64,000 nt of DNA from assembly GCA_029204225.1 (NCBI GenBank), contig CM055107.1:48271971-48335970 (forward strand). Reading direction: 5' to 3'. A program made the translations under genes and the position numbers. Under the pieces are notes generated by a model that saw nothing but the letters and a program-made list of their open reading frames with translations, was not told the DNA's origin and did not search any database. Of the stretch, positions 38,159-48,879 are shown in pieces (the first letter of the stretch is position 1; the number at the start of each line of letters is the position of its first letter). The DNA is from Diphasiastrum complanatum (taxonomy: Eukaryota; Streptophyta; Lycopodiopsida; Lycopodiales; Lycopodiaceae).

Positions 38159-39582
38159 TAGAGTGTTGACTCTAAGAAGGCAAATGTTTTCTTGTTTGAA
38201 AAAAAATGAAGAAAGCCCAAATACTTTTGTTTTGAGAATGAAAGCATTGAATGATGAGTTAGCTTGCATAGATGAAAGCATTAAGCAAGGAGAGCTTATT
38301 CAAGTGATTTTTAATGGCTTGTTGGATGCTCATGCTAACATTGTTCAAAGCATTCGAGTCATCATTTCACTTGCTACACTTTATGGATGGGATCTATGGC
38401 AAATGGACATTTCAAATGCATTCTTGAATGGTGATCTTGAGGAGGAAGTGTACATGGAGCAACCCGAGAGCTACATTTCATCAACAAAGCCAAATCATGT
38501 GTGTCTTCTACAAAAGGGTTTGTATGGCCTTAAGCAAGCACCAAGGAGTTGTATGCTAAGCTTAACACTTTTTTACTCTCTCAAGGCTTTGTTATGAGTG
38601 AGTATGATCATTCACTTTATTATAGGTTTGCTGGAAATGATGCTACCATCTTGCTGATCTATGTGGATGATATCATCTGGAGTGGTGGAGACAATCAAGA
38701 TGTGGAGGATATCAAGAATGCTCTTAAGAAGGAGTTTAAGGTGCATGATCTTGGTAATTTGCATTACATTTTAGGAATAGAAGTCATTAGATCTTCTCAA
38801 TCTAATTTTATTTGTCAAGAGGGAATGTGTAGCTGATATCTTCACCAAAGCATTGGGAAAAGACTTGTTCATGGAGCATAGGACTTCGCTTGGAGAATTA
38901 TCAAAGTCTATGCTAAAACTAGTTGAAGAGGGAGTGTGAAAGATTCAACTAGTTTCATCACATTTTGCAATATTTCCATATTTGGCATATCGAGGCCAAA
39001 ACTTGTTTTAGACTTAGAGGTTGACTTTTCAAATTTCATTAGTCTAAATTTCATTTGAATAAACACTTTTTGAAAGTGTGGAAAGTTAGAATGCGAGTTT
39101 GAGTATATTCAATTTGAATAGTTGGGTACATTGAATCTAGACCCAAAATTAGTAGGGTTAGCATTTTGGAGAGAAAGCCAAGTGGCCAAATAGGGTTTGG
39201 ACCTGTTATAAAAGGATGTAACTCATGGAGAGAGTAATCTTCTATCTTCTCTATCTCATTTCATGCTTATACATGGTTCTTTTGGGTTCTACTATCCATT
39301 GGTGCACTATCTTGGTGATTGCTTGCAATTCTATGTGTAGAATGATCTATATTTGCTATTTTTGGATCCACATGTGTGAAATACAGTAGCTTGCTGGTTT
39401 TGTATGGACAGCAGCAGTACATAATCATTTCATTCAAGTTTGATCAAGTTCTATTGGTGTTTGCATCTCAATTTGTGTGTAGATGCTGATTTTTCTACAT
39501 TGGTGAGATTGATAGTGTATTTCTCTTTCTAACCAAAGATCATTCAAGTAGATTGGATCTGAAGGATCTGAAATCTTTCACA
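38159..39582 (+). mobile_element. Internally deleted Copia with 3' LTR
   Basis: A relative of the young element, reduced by deletions. Gag starts abruptly within the middle of the protein (RVLTLRRQMFSCL, about 38163) and runs to HANIVQS. The next codons are RT (IRVIISLATLYGWDLW, SNAFLNGDLEEEVYMEQPE, YVDDIIWSGG to about 38815), so knuckle, protease and integrase are deleted. The RT then jumps into the last residues of RNase H (VADIFTKALGKD, EEGV). An LTR of 647 bp follows (38936-39582) with inverted termini TGTGAAAGATT and AATCTTTCACA. The LTR start contains the stop codon, as in the young element. No 5' LTR is present, so it is also truncated on the left. Confidence 0.88.
38936..39582 (+). 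repeat. 3' LTR of the deleted Copia
   Basis: It lies immediately after GAGGGAG and has an 11-bp terminal inverted repeat (TGTGAAAGATT / AATCTTTCACA). A TATA-like ATAAAAGG sits near 39209-39216. Apart from the termini it is not similar to the young element's LTR, marking a distinct subfamily. Confidence 0.82.
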
Positions 39583-39599
39583 TAGATTGGGACCTAGCT

Positions 39600-40288
39600 A
39601 AGGATGAAGCTCTTCATAAGCTAGAAATCTCATTATGGGACAATAGCATAAAGATGGTGAAAGATCTAAAACCTGATCCACGATCAGAGTTGCCTATGAA
39701 CACCAAGGGAAAAGAGCCAGTTACTTCAGATTCCCCACTAGGAGAATCTTTGAAGAAAAAAGCTCCGATCACCTTTGCAGATCTTGGTATGAAGAAACCA
39801 TCAAAGAGCATCAGAAAACTTGACCATACTCTGAAAAGATTGGGTATCAACAATTAGCCACCCACTAGCGCGCTGTGAACATAAACCCCTATATAAGGCA
39901 AAAACCACTGAGTGGAAGGCTAAGAGTGATAAAAGAGGGATCAAGACCGATTTGATGACCAACCAGAAGTTACAAGATAAAATCCAAGAAGGTGCCATAG
40001 AAGAACCCAAACTTATGCATGATGTGCCACAATATTTCAAGGATTATGAGATGGATGAAGTCGTAGTGGTTATGCCCAGGGCAAAGAGAGAACCCATAGA
40101 AGAAACCTCCCAAGGAGCCAATGTTTATGAAGGTCCTGCCCATACGAAGGAGATAGATCTGGCTGAGAAGGGAGAAGAAAGTCGTATGGTATTAGTAGGG
40201 GAAGATGTAGAAGGAGAGGAACTCGAGGATCTCAAGGCACTTCGGGTTCGATCCCATGAGAGTAATAGCATATTTCAGATTATAGCAA
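39600..40288 (+). pseudogene. Unidentified plus-strand coding-like block cut by an LTR
   Basis: Two charged frames follow the LTR at 38936-39582: 39654-39857 (KKKAPITFADLGMKKPSKSI, then RKLDHTLKRLGINN) and 39952-40317 (EPKLMHDVPQYFKDYEMDEV, then a Glu-rich tail). The codon use looks protein-like and the style is that of a Gypsy gag-pol linker, but no diagnostic motif is present. The second frame runs into the inverted LTR beginning near 40289, so the original reading frame was probably interrupted by that insertion. Confidence 0.35.
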
Positions 40289-40925
40289 GATTGACATCTA
40301 ACTCTAACATCCATTAACCCTAAGCTTTAACACTACACCATTAACACTACAGATTACCACTAGATCCGTTAACCCTACAATCCACAATAATAGAAAAACT
40401 TACTCTTCTCTCTCTCCCTTTCTCTCTCACAAAAATCATAAGAACATTCAATCCCAATAAGCAACAACTCCAACAATTAACAAATATAACAAAAACATGA
40501 GACCATAAGAGAATTAATCTGCTTGTATTGAAATGAGAATATGAACAAGGTTTCCAAACTCAAGTTTGCCCCTATTTATAGTGGAGAGGAGGGCCTTGGC
40601 CTCAAAATACTATTGGCCCATTTCTACTTCCCTAACTATTCAAACCTAGAAAAAAGAGTGGGGACCCATTCAATAATTGGAGGGAACCAATTTGAAATTG
40701 AATTTGAGCCAATTTTGGTGGGAGTCCCAACTTTATTCACTAACTTGACATCTAGGTCTTGCGACATCAAAAGTCCCGCAAAAAGGCCTAAAGTCCTTTT
40801 ATTGACTTTCTAATTATCAAATAACTATGTGATCATCGAGTTGGACTTACACATGCATGGAGCCAAATCTCTCTCACTTATTAACTAGAGTTAGGGTTGA
40901 ATTGGGATCCGCAAACCCTCCAACA
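40289..40925 (-). repeat. LTR, minus orientation, partner of 45916-46582
   Basis: The minus strand starts TGTTGGAGGGTTTGCGGATCC at 40925 and carries a TATA motif (CTATAAATAG, reverse complement at 40574-40583). It matches the plus-oriented copy at 45916 throughout, including the purine-rich tract. Opposite orientation excludes these two from being the LTRs of one unrearranged element. Confidence 0.75.
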
Positions 40926-41254
40926 GTATCCTCCACCAAAATTGGTGGTGGTCCCATGACACCTCGTGAGATTTATTCATTTCAGGCTCTGGTTGGCCTT
41001 GCATCATACCTTGATGAGATGGTACTGCACCTCTCCATGAATTCAAAGCACTCCACATTCAAATCATATTTGTGTGAAAAAAAACACTTATTTGCGCCGA
41101 CATCCAATTCAAAGTTATCTAGGCCACAAATCGTGATTCCCAAGAACCTCCCAACATGGCTGCACAATAATATAGTCTGGCGATTGGCAACTGGTCTTGG
41201 ACATTATCTGACGCCATGGGAAGATTTGGATTGAATTCCAAGGGTGGTAGGCAA

Positions 41255-41920
41255 TCATCCTATCTCGTTACAACGGTTGTCAACTTGGACAAAGTATTGG
41301 AAAAGATAGCTGATTATCGCACAGTTGGGTCTGGTGAAATTCCGATACTTAGTACTATAAAATTGGAGCGCTCGGAGAAAATCCACCGATATCTGCCAAT
41401 TGTAGGTTTGGTGATTGTTGGGCCAATTTGGGGTGTGGATGCTGACTTGATCCATGCCCAAATCTTTCCATTTATTATGTCGTGGCATCGACAAATAATA
41501 TGGATCGACTCGCAATTGGCGAGGGTTGGCAACATAGCTCGTAATAGAATCTGGAGCTTTCTCGAAAACGGTATGCCAAGCTGGCTGCTCTCCCAATGCC
41601 AGTAGTTTATCCAAGTCTTTTTCAGCCTCTCTCTTAGAGGTTTTGAATTTGATCACCCAACCACCCCTTGAGGACATATGTGGATGTTAATGTAAAATTT
41701 TTTGCAAATGGTCCTTGATGGTGATCGGCTTTTGAAATAACACTCTGGTCCCTGATGGACCGGCTTTAGCAGCTTGGGTGTCCGTTTTATCTGAAATTTC
41801 AGGAGCTCCACCCTGATCTATGCTCGCATCCAACCCTATATTCGTACCTCCCTGATCCTGGTGCTGAGGGGAGAATTGCGGCATGACTGAGACTGGGATT
41901 TGTGGCCCGGATTCCAACAC
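41255..41920 (-). pseudogene. Unidentified retroelement-like minus-strand frames
   Basis: Two consecutive minus-strand frames, 41687-41920 (MLESGPQIPVSVMPQFSPQ, Gln/Pro-rich) and 41255-41677 (MSSRGGWVIKFKTSKREAEK, then DSITSYVANPRQLRVDPYYL), lie just upstream of the minus LTR at 40289-40925 and in the same orientation. The layout fits an extra 3' frame or a gag-like protein of that LTR element. No motif (knuckle, DSG, YVDD) is visible, so the identity is open. The plus-strand frames over the same bases are weaker. Confidence 0.35.
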
Positions 41921-41966
41921 TTGAGTGGTTGCTTTCTCATAATCCTTGATAATTGCCTTTGCTTTG

Positions 41967-41970
<4 letters not shown>

Positions 41971-42016
<46 letters not shown>

Positions 42017-42200
42017 GTAGGTTGAAAATAATACACAATTTCCTGAAAATATTCTGTACTAATAAATGATTATGGAATTGAAGCTTGTTTTAGGAAAAAT
42101 GTCATGCTAATGAATATCATCATGAGAGAGAGATAGCTTAAAAATTTTCAAAGAAACACTAAAATGTGATTTAAACATGCACACACACACACACACACAA
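41971..42200 (+). repeat. (GA)n and (CA)n microsatellites
   Basis: A GA tract spans 41970-42012 and a CA tract 42179-42199. Between them is AT-rich sequence with no open frame. Confidence 0.95.
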
Positions 42201-42268
42201 CACTTGCCATGTAGTTTTCATTATAATGAACCGATATGATGGTGATCATCCACAACCATTGGAAATAG

Positions 42269-42900
42269 CTATATTGTTAACAAATTGTCAAACGGATACT
42301 CTGTAAATAACTCACTCCCTGCTTCTATGTCCTTGGTGGCAATTGTTGCTACAAACCCATAATCATGTGGATTTGTACTATTTTGAGATCTCCAAGGTTT
42401 GAGAAATGGAGCATATTCCCACTTGACGTTTGTCAAGGCCTTATTGAAAATTGAGCTATTAATGTAACCTGCTACATTTCCCTGTTCCACATCTCCCATG
42501 ATTATTTGAATCTCACTTTCAGAAACACCTCACATATCATTTTCAACTAGGGCATAAGTTTTCATTCTTAGATAAAAGGCATAAATTGTTTCCAATGTTG
42601 AAGTTTATATTGAGGTCCACCATAAGGAAACAATATATCATCTTTATGTAGATTTTCTAACACAAACAAGCCCTCCCCGGCAATGTCAATTATTCCAGAT
42701 TTTTTTACTATATATGTTTTTTTATATTACTCAAATGCTACATCCATGGGAATTGGCAATTCGTTATTCCAAACTACATTGGAAGTAGGATCAAAATCAA
42801 TAATTCTTCGTCTTTCAGAAAAAGGAGAAATACCTGGATGCACATGTTGATCTGACAATTCCTTGACATTGCTTCTTATCTTTTGAAGATAAGCTGATGA
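42269..42900 (-). pseudogene. SET-domain-like module, broken
   Basis: Conceptual translation of the minus strand gives a run ending SNVVWNNELPIPMDVAFE, then GEGLFVLENLHKDDILFPYGG (about 42620-42690), and after one frameshift an open segment of 76 residues with GDVEQGNVAGYINSSIFN and VATIATKDIEAGSELFTEYP (42269-42499). These match, in order, the SET N-terminal G-x-G-L-F strand, the [RN]-x-[IF]-N-[HS] pseudoknot motif (here YINSS instead of FINHS) and the D-I-x-x-G-x-E-L-x-x-x-Y C-terminal motif of lysine methyltransferases. Two in-frame stops (after AFE, and after ENDM) and one frameshift make it non-functional as read, unless these lie in introns. The upstream neighbour is the CACTA-associated domain. 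Confidence 0.6.
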
Positions 42901-42989
42901 CATTGATCAAAGTATCCCATGTTATCTGAAAGGTGTTATGTACAAAGCTTAGGCAAATTAATAATAAAATATTATTTATAATTTGTAAA

Positions 42990-43274
42990 CTAGAAAGTGT
43001 TGAAAAGCACATGAATTTTTTTTTTTTGGTGAAACATTTTATGTATATTTTCTATGAGTTTTACCTTTTTTTCCTTCTCCATTCGTGGATCAAGAAAGGG
43101 CTCTGGTCCATTGAAGATCAAGTGTCGCTCAACCTCATCTAAACTCTTCATACGACATCTCAAACAATCACGACAAGGACACGACACATATTTAATACCA
43201 TGTGTTGTAGCTTCTTGCTTGGATTGGTTCAAAAATTTCTGAACCCTATCCACTTTCGTCAATATATCATCCAT
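42990..43274 (-). pseudogene. CACTA transposase-associated domain
   Basis: The 94-residue minus-strand frame begins MDDILTKVDRVQKFLNQSKQ and contains GIKYVSCPCRDC followed by DEVERHLIFNGPEPF. The CPC-x2-C cluster, followed about 15 residues on by a V-x2-HLI-x2-G pattern, is the signature of the zinc-binding transposase-associated domain at the N-terminus of plant CACTA (En/Spm, TNP2-like) transposases. The transposase catalytic core is not next to it. Instead a SET-like module follows on the same strand (42269-42900). An AG acceptor-like CTTTCAG near 42930 hints at an intron between them. A fragment. Confidence 0.75.
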
Positions 43275-44167
43275 ATCATCAAGTATCGCATGCAGTTGAA
43301 TAGATTAGTTTATTAGTGCACAAAAAATTTGAATTCATAAAATAAGTAATGAATATGTTAGTATTACTCCAGGCAATATATCAAAGTACACTAGCAAGTT
43401 ATTTTCAAAATTTGGAGCATAGACTTTGTCAAATCCATCTATCTAGCAACTAGATATGATCAAATTACCTGATACATTATAGTGAATATTGAGTATATTA
43501 CAATTAGGATAGAGGTCATAGCATTAGAAAAAGCTCATTGCTAAGTTATTTCACAAAACTACAATACACATAATTCATTAAGCTTATTCTAATATTTAGA
43601 GAATCCAAAAGACTAATAACTCTTTTTATATATGGTGTAATATTTATAAGATTCCAAATCGTGACAAAGATCAGAAATGGAGGATCGTAAGAGTATGGAA
43701 GTCTTTCAAGCCCTACATGACAATCTGGTTATATCGCTTTTTTCTAAAAATTGTTGCTCTTCATTGAGTTGACATGAAGTAGTTGCTTCAGAGCGTCATT
43801 TTTATTCGAACTTGCTTCTTCCTTTAGTTCTTCTCGCAGGCTAACCTTCTCCAAATTGTCATCTGATGAGAGTAAAGGACTCACATTCTCAATTGTCCTC
43901 ATAATTTCAGGAGGTGTGTTACTCATCATTGCATTTTCATGGCCTACATCCTGCTCGTGTAACCTCTACGCTCTACAGCCATGCATACGTAACTTCTATG
44001 CTCTATGCTTTAAAAACCGTATACCAAAAACTTGCTAATAATGAAAGGTAACGGGCCTGGGAAGGCTCGTTTTGGCTTTTCATTAAGCCATGGGCTCGCC
44101 CTCCCAGGCTCGCCCACGGCCCAATAAAATGCCAAAACGGTTTAGGGGGGGGGGGGGCTAAATTTTA
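43275..44167. other. No confident gene between the CACTA piece and the microsatellite
   Basis: A minus-strand frame (43744-43929, beginning MMSNTPPEIMRTIENVSPLL) could be an upstream exon of the CACTA protein, but I cannot place it. Bases 44046-44130 are GC-rich and contain an imperfect inverted arrangement of GGGCCTGGGAAGGCTCG with CCCTCCCAGGCTCGCCC. Nothing else is supported. Confidence 0.4.
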
Positions 44168-44244
44168 TTTAAAACATTACACCTCTCTCTCTCTCTTTCT
44201 CTCTCTCTACCCCTGCTCTCGTGCGCTCTATACCTGCCTACACA

Positions 44245-44320
<76 letters not shown>
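44168..44320 (+). repeat. (CT)n microsatellite
   Basis: Two CT tracts, 44182-44208 and about 44248-44320, separated by CCCCTGCTCTCGTGCGCTC-like sequence that recurs after the second tract. A run of ten G residues lies just before, near 44148-44157. The apparent minus-strand Arg-Glu repeat frame across it is a microsatellite artefact. Confidence 0.95.
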
Positions 44321-44323
<3 letters not shown>

Positions 44324-44425
44324 CCTGCTCTCTTGCAAATGATGGCAAAGCTCTTGCCATCATATCCTTGAATCTGAAAGATACCTCGTGTATCAAATAG
44401 TACCACCTCCAAAGAAGCGTGGGCT

Positions 44426-45915
44426 ATTTTAGCAAGCATTTATGTGAGTTCAGATGTATCGACTCGTCTCTTTTTGAAAAAGAAGGTCTTTACTCTCAAA
44501 AGAAGCGAAGGAACCTCAGTCATTGATCATTTGAATGAATTCAAGCAGTTGCTGAATCAACTAGCTGCCATATGTTCTCCTATTTTAGAAGAAGACTCTA
44601 CAATGTCTCTTCTCAACAATCTTCCACTCTCTTATGAAAATCTAGTGTTGCTTTTAAGAATACTCCTGCGCTATCGCTCCAGAAGATTGTAGGAAAAACT
44701 TAGGAGAAAGAGCTTATCGAGTACCAAGTCAATAGCCATGTACTCTAATCAGCAGCAGTCCAAGAAGAAGAACTTCAACGATAAGGAGACCAAGGTGGAG
44801 CAGCCAGATTAAATGCAACAACAACAACATCGACAACAATAGCCTGTGAAGACCAAACTCTTTTGTAGATACTACAAGAGATCTAATCACGACATCAAAG
44901 ATTGTCGGGTCCTCAAGCACAACGAAATGAGGAAGAAAATGCAACAACACAAAAAAGGAGTTTATGACTCTGTTAGAAATTCACAAGAAGATGAGAAGGC
45001 AGTGATGGTACAAGATCAATCAAATAAAGATGCCTATGACTAGTATCTCGATTCAAGTGCTTCATAACACATGACACCATGTAAAAATCTTTTCTCAAAC
45101 CTCACAGCAACCGAATCTAAGTACATTGTCTTCAGGGACTCATGATGAATCAGCCTCTATTGTAGAAGCTCTGTCACTGTCAGATGTAGACAAATGGAAG
45201 CTGCTATGGATGTTGAGTACTATTCATTAATGAAAAACAACCTTGGAGTCTTGTTAGTCCTCTTGCAAGTTTAAAAACTATTGACAGTAAGTGGATCTTC
45301 AAACTAAATCTTAAACCAGATAGATCAATATCCAAATGGAAAGCTCGTTTAGTGATTAAAGGTTATATACAAATTTATGGAATAGATCACACTGACACCT
45401 TCACTCTAGTGGTAAACATCGATCTATTTGCACCTTGCTGGACATAGCTACTGCAGAGGATCTGAACATTCATCATATGGACATCCAAATGACATTTCTT
45501 CATGGATTCATATAAGAAGACATTTTCATTCATCAACCAGAAAGTTATGTCCTTCAGGGCCAAGATCATTTAGTGTGCAATTTACAGAAGGCACTTTATG
45601 GTCTCAAGCAAGCTCCTAGTGCCTGGCATAAACGAATCAATTACTTCTTTTTGTAGCACGATTTTACTTCATGCTCTGTAGACTCAAATGTGTACCTCAA
45701 CAACAAAGGCTCAAGATATGTGATAGTAGCCTACTGTGTCGGTAAATCTTTAATCATCAGCAACTCAACTCAGTTATTGCACAAGACAAAGTCTCTATTG
45801 TCACAACAATTAAAAATGATGATTAGGACCAGTTCATTACCTACTTGGTATGGAGATCACTAGAGATTGTGCAAGCAGAAGGATTACTGTAAGCCAGGCA
45901 GCATATCTAAACAAA
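44426..45915 (+). pseudogene. Copia pseudogene with internal deletion
   Basis: Gag begins near 44444 (LKRSEGTSVIDHLNEFKQLL, LLNNLPLSYENL). A damaged knuckle follows (CRYYKRSNHDIKDC, second Cys replaced by Tyr, about 44865-44906), then a protease remnant (DSSASQHMTPCKNLFSNL, with a stop inside, near 45050-45100). The frame then jumps into RT (SKWIFKL, SKWKARLVIKGYIQIYGIDH, DTFTLVV near 45285-45410), so integrase is absent. The RT is riddled with frameshifts and ends at about 45912 (ITVSQAAYLNKC), where an LTR of another family begins. A remnant of the same Copia branch as the element at 48880-53990. Confidence 0.8.
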
Positions 45916-46582
45916 TGTTGAGGGTTTGCGGATCCCGAGGCCACTTTAACCCTAGTTAATAAGTGAGAGGGATCTAGCACCCTGTGTGTGTAAGTCCAAC
46001 CCGGTGATCACATAGTTATTTGATAATTAGAAAGTTAATAAAAGAACTTTAGACCTTTTTTGCAGGACTTTTAATGTCGCAGGGCCTAAATGTCAAGTTA
46101 GTGAATAAAGTTGGGACTCCCACCAAAATTGGTTCAAATTCAAATTCAAATTGGTTCCCTCCAATTATTGAATGGATTCCCACTCTTTTTTTAAAGTTCG
46201 AATAGTTAGGGAAGTAGAAATGGGCCAATAGTATTTTGAGGCCAAGGCCCTCCTCTCCACTATAAATAGGGGCTTACTCGAGTTGCTCCTCATGTTCAAA
46301 TCTTCATTTCAATATAAGCAGATTGGCTCTCTTATGGAATGGACTTGTGAATGTCCATGCTCTCGAGCTCCTTTCCTCCAGCTCTCATGCTTTTGTTGTA
46401 TTTTGCTAATTGTTGGATCTGAATGTTATTGAAATTGTTATTTCTTATGCTTTTTGTGAGAGAGAGAGGGGGAGAGAGAGAGAAACAAATATCTATCATC
46501 GTGGATCGTAGGTTTAATGGATGTAGTGTTAATTGTGTAGTGTTTAATGCTTAGGGTTAATGGATGTTAGAGTTTGATGTGG
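45916..46582 (+). repeat. LTR (apparently solo), plus orientation
   Basis: It begins TGTTGAGGGTTTGCGGATCC immediately after Copia pol remnants and runs to about 46582. A TATA motif (CTATAAATAG) lies at 46260-46270 with a GA-rich tract downstream. The same sequence is present inverted at 40289-40925 at roughly 85-90 percent identity by eye. No matching internal region follows on the right, so it may be a solo LTR. The right boundary is approximate. Confidence 0.75.
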
Positions 46583-47545
46583 ATCTTCCGTACATGCTGA
46601 ATTCTAAGATATGCTATCGCTCTCATGGGATTGTCGCAGCTTACCAAACCAAAAAAATAAGATTTGTTTTTGAAGTCCAGCGAAATGGAAGTGTAAAGCT
46701 GGTTGTCTGGTGACATTTCTGGGTAGGCGGCCAATACCGCCATTGAGAATGGTACAAACAAATACCAAGAAAGTTAATCAGAAAGCTCAACCAAGAAATC
46801 CAGATTCTAGAGAAGAGTAACAACTCAGAATGATTAGACATCCCCACAGTATTAACATCACATGCTTCACTATTTAAATTTGAACTTAGCCAAAACAAGA
46901 ATGCCACAAGGCCAAATGATTAGTGCAGGCAATGCTTACAATAATGGACTATGTCACCCCTCAACAGTCTTCATAAACTTGCTACTAAGTTATTCTGATA
47001 AAGCAGTTCCAAACACAACATAGTCATCTATGTGTGCTTTATTGTCTCTCATTCGATGCTTGATTTCCAGATAGACAAAATTACATTCAAATCTAGGCAG
47101 ACAACTTCTTCTTTGAAGCCAGACTTTACCAGCTAGCACATTTCCATTGTCTTATTTGAAGCCAGACTTTACCAGTTAACACATTTCCATGCATACTGGA
47201 CAGACATAATTCTATTCAAACCCAGGCAGACATAATTCTATTCGAATATGGACACAAAGAATTCTATTCGAATCTAGTCGGACAACGATGGCCCTGTGAA
47301 TTCCTAGTGCAGATGTGTCTTTCTTCTCTGTTGACACTTATCACCAACTATCTGAAACTTACAGATTCGGTTGTCAGACAAATATTTGTTCTACCGAAGA
47401 AATGTTTGAGCTGACCAATCAACATTCACACTGATGTACATGGAAAGTGACTGGCCACATGTAGATTTTTCATGTTTTGCATAAGGCTGGACACAGTCCA
47501 TAACGTACATCATCCTCCTAATGAAGTTTGAAGCTTGTCTTTAAG
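46583..47545. other. No confident gene; short tandem duplications
   Basis: Two overlapping minus-strand frames (46567-46907) are open but match no family I recognise. Between about 47090 and 47285 there are local duplications: TTGAAGCCAGACTTTACCAG occurs twice (near 47115 and 47158), and the motif ATTCTATTCGAATCTAG with variants several times. Nothing else is supported. Confidence 0.5.
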
Positions 47546-48399
47546 CTATTGAAGGATAACTTTTCTAAGAACTGGTGACGTGAAGTTCCCACCATTAGTC
47601 TCCAGAACATCATGCTTATTTCCAGGTGGCAGAGGCAGCATTTCACACCAAAATCTCCCTACGTAGCAATAAACCATTGGGTACCTCACCAAATATGACA
47701 TTTCAGATCTTATGGATGTTTTTAGCAATCGAAGTCCAGGAAAGCCCAAGGGCTGAAGAGAAGGCTGAAGACCCCTCTGCTCTGAAGCAAGACATCTTCA
47801 TTGACGCACACGTACTTGAATACTTTAATGAAGGCAATCTTGTAGATGAGGAGGTGGAGATCGTACCATGGTTCGTTGCACCATTCTCACCACTAATTTG
47901 TTAGAATTTAGCAATTTTCACATAGTTTTTTTGATGCATTTGACGTCTATATGTATCCACACGTGTGAGGACCTATCCACACATGTGAAATGACACTTGT
48001 AATATTCAGATCCATTTTGCTTGGCTTTCATTGGATGTCAAATATGACATCTCCCAAATATGACATCAAATATGACATCTCCCAAATTATAGGAGTTAGG
48101 TCCTAGATTGTAGAAATCTAGAAGGTCAACACAAACCACCAATGGATGATGTGGCAAACTTGGTAGATCTTATCCAAAATGGATATGGATGAGTACAATG
48201 AGCTATCCCACACGTGTTGGATGTAGCTTAGAGAGAGATTATGGTGAATATGTACTTGATCCATGATGGATCCATTGTGAACCTAATGTTGAGAAACATT
48301 GGTTTGTGAAGCAATCTTGGTGTTTTCGCTCTCTATAGAACTTTATTTGTGGATGAATGCTTTGTAATTTATGAGTAAACTAATTTTCTGTTATCAGGA
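47546..48399 (+). other. LTR-like sequence and a possible retroelement protein tail
   Basis: Bases 47626-47904 encode a plus-strand tail (IDAHVLEYFNEGNLVDEEVE, followed by an aromatic-rich stretch) that faintly resembles the linker after the Gypsy RNase H, but I cannot confirm this. It ends at a TGTTAGAATTT start (about 47899). The following 500 bp look like an LTR: short palindromes around CACACGTGTG (47960-47995 and near 48213), a local duplication of CAAATATGACATCTCCCAAA near 48040-48080, and a late segment resembling U5. No paired copy was found. Low confidence. Confidence 0.3.
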
Positions 48400-48573
48400 G
48401 AGAGAAAATGTGACACTATTGTCAAACTCCGTGTATTTCTACAGACTGTGTAAAAACACTTGTAAATCTACAAACTTTGTAAAGACACGGGAAAATCCAC
48501 AGAACTAGATAACAATGGATGAGGATTAAAATTGATTAGTCGATTAGTAAGAAGGAGAATAATCCAACAAATA
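48400..48573 (-). repeat. Inverted LTR segment of the same Copia family
   Basis: The minus strand from 48573 downward reads TGTTGGATTATTCTCCTTCT and follows the first ~180 bp of the LTR at 53138, then diverges after TTTTCTCTCTC. It ends just before the unrelated sequence at 48574-48880. The rest of the 5' LTR is in direct orientation from 48880 onward. Confidence 0.8.
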
Positions 48574-48879
48574 TCACAAGCAAACTGTTAGTAAAGGTCA
48601 CCCTCCTTCAAAATGAGTCTAACACCAATGCTTTCACCAAAATGAAGATATTTGGATCATCAACTAAGCTCTTTGACTTGGCTCTAATACCATGTCAAAT
48701 TTCAGAGTTTTAGGACTGAATCAGATCTACAAAGGATCGTAAAGGGTGATTGGTAGCTTGGGATCTTGATCTACATCAAGACTAGCTTCCAAATCAAGCT
48801 TCTAGTTGACAATTATTGTGATTCCCAGCAAGAACAATGAAGAAATGATGATCCATGGCTTCACACATGTGAAGACATC
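48574..48879 (-). other. Possible fragment of a third LTR with PBS
   Basis: The minus strand contains TGACA followed by TGGTATTAGAGC (48681-48692), which differs from the initiator-Met PBS by one base, and then a short leader holding a purine run (GAAGGAGGG). The sequence to its right on the plus map (48693-48879) would be the end of a minus-oriented LTR. It carries the palindrome TTCACACATGTGAAG, like the palindrome in the young element's LTR. No full LTR pair could be established. Confidence 0.4.

Noticed and set aside
40236-40262. GGGTTCGATCCC, a tRNA T-arm / pol III B-box-like motif
   Set aside because: No A box at the proper distance and no cloverleaf; it lies inside a coding-like frame, so a tRNA or SINE call is not supported.
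44158-44439. Minus-strand Arg-Glu repeat protein
   Set aside because: Translation of a GA microsatellite; no unique sequence supports a gene.
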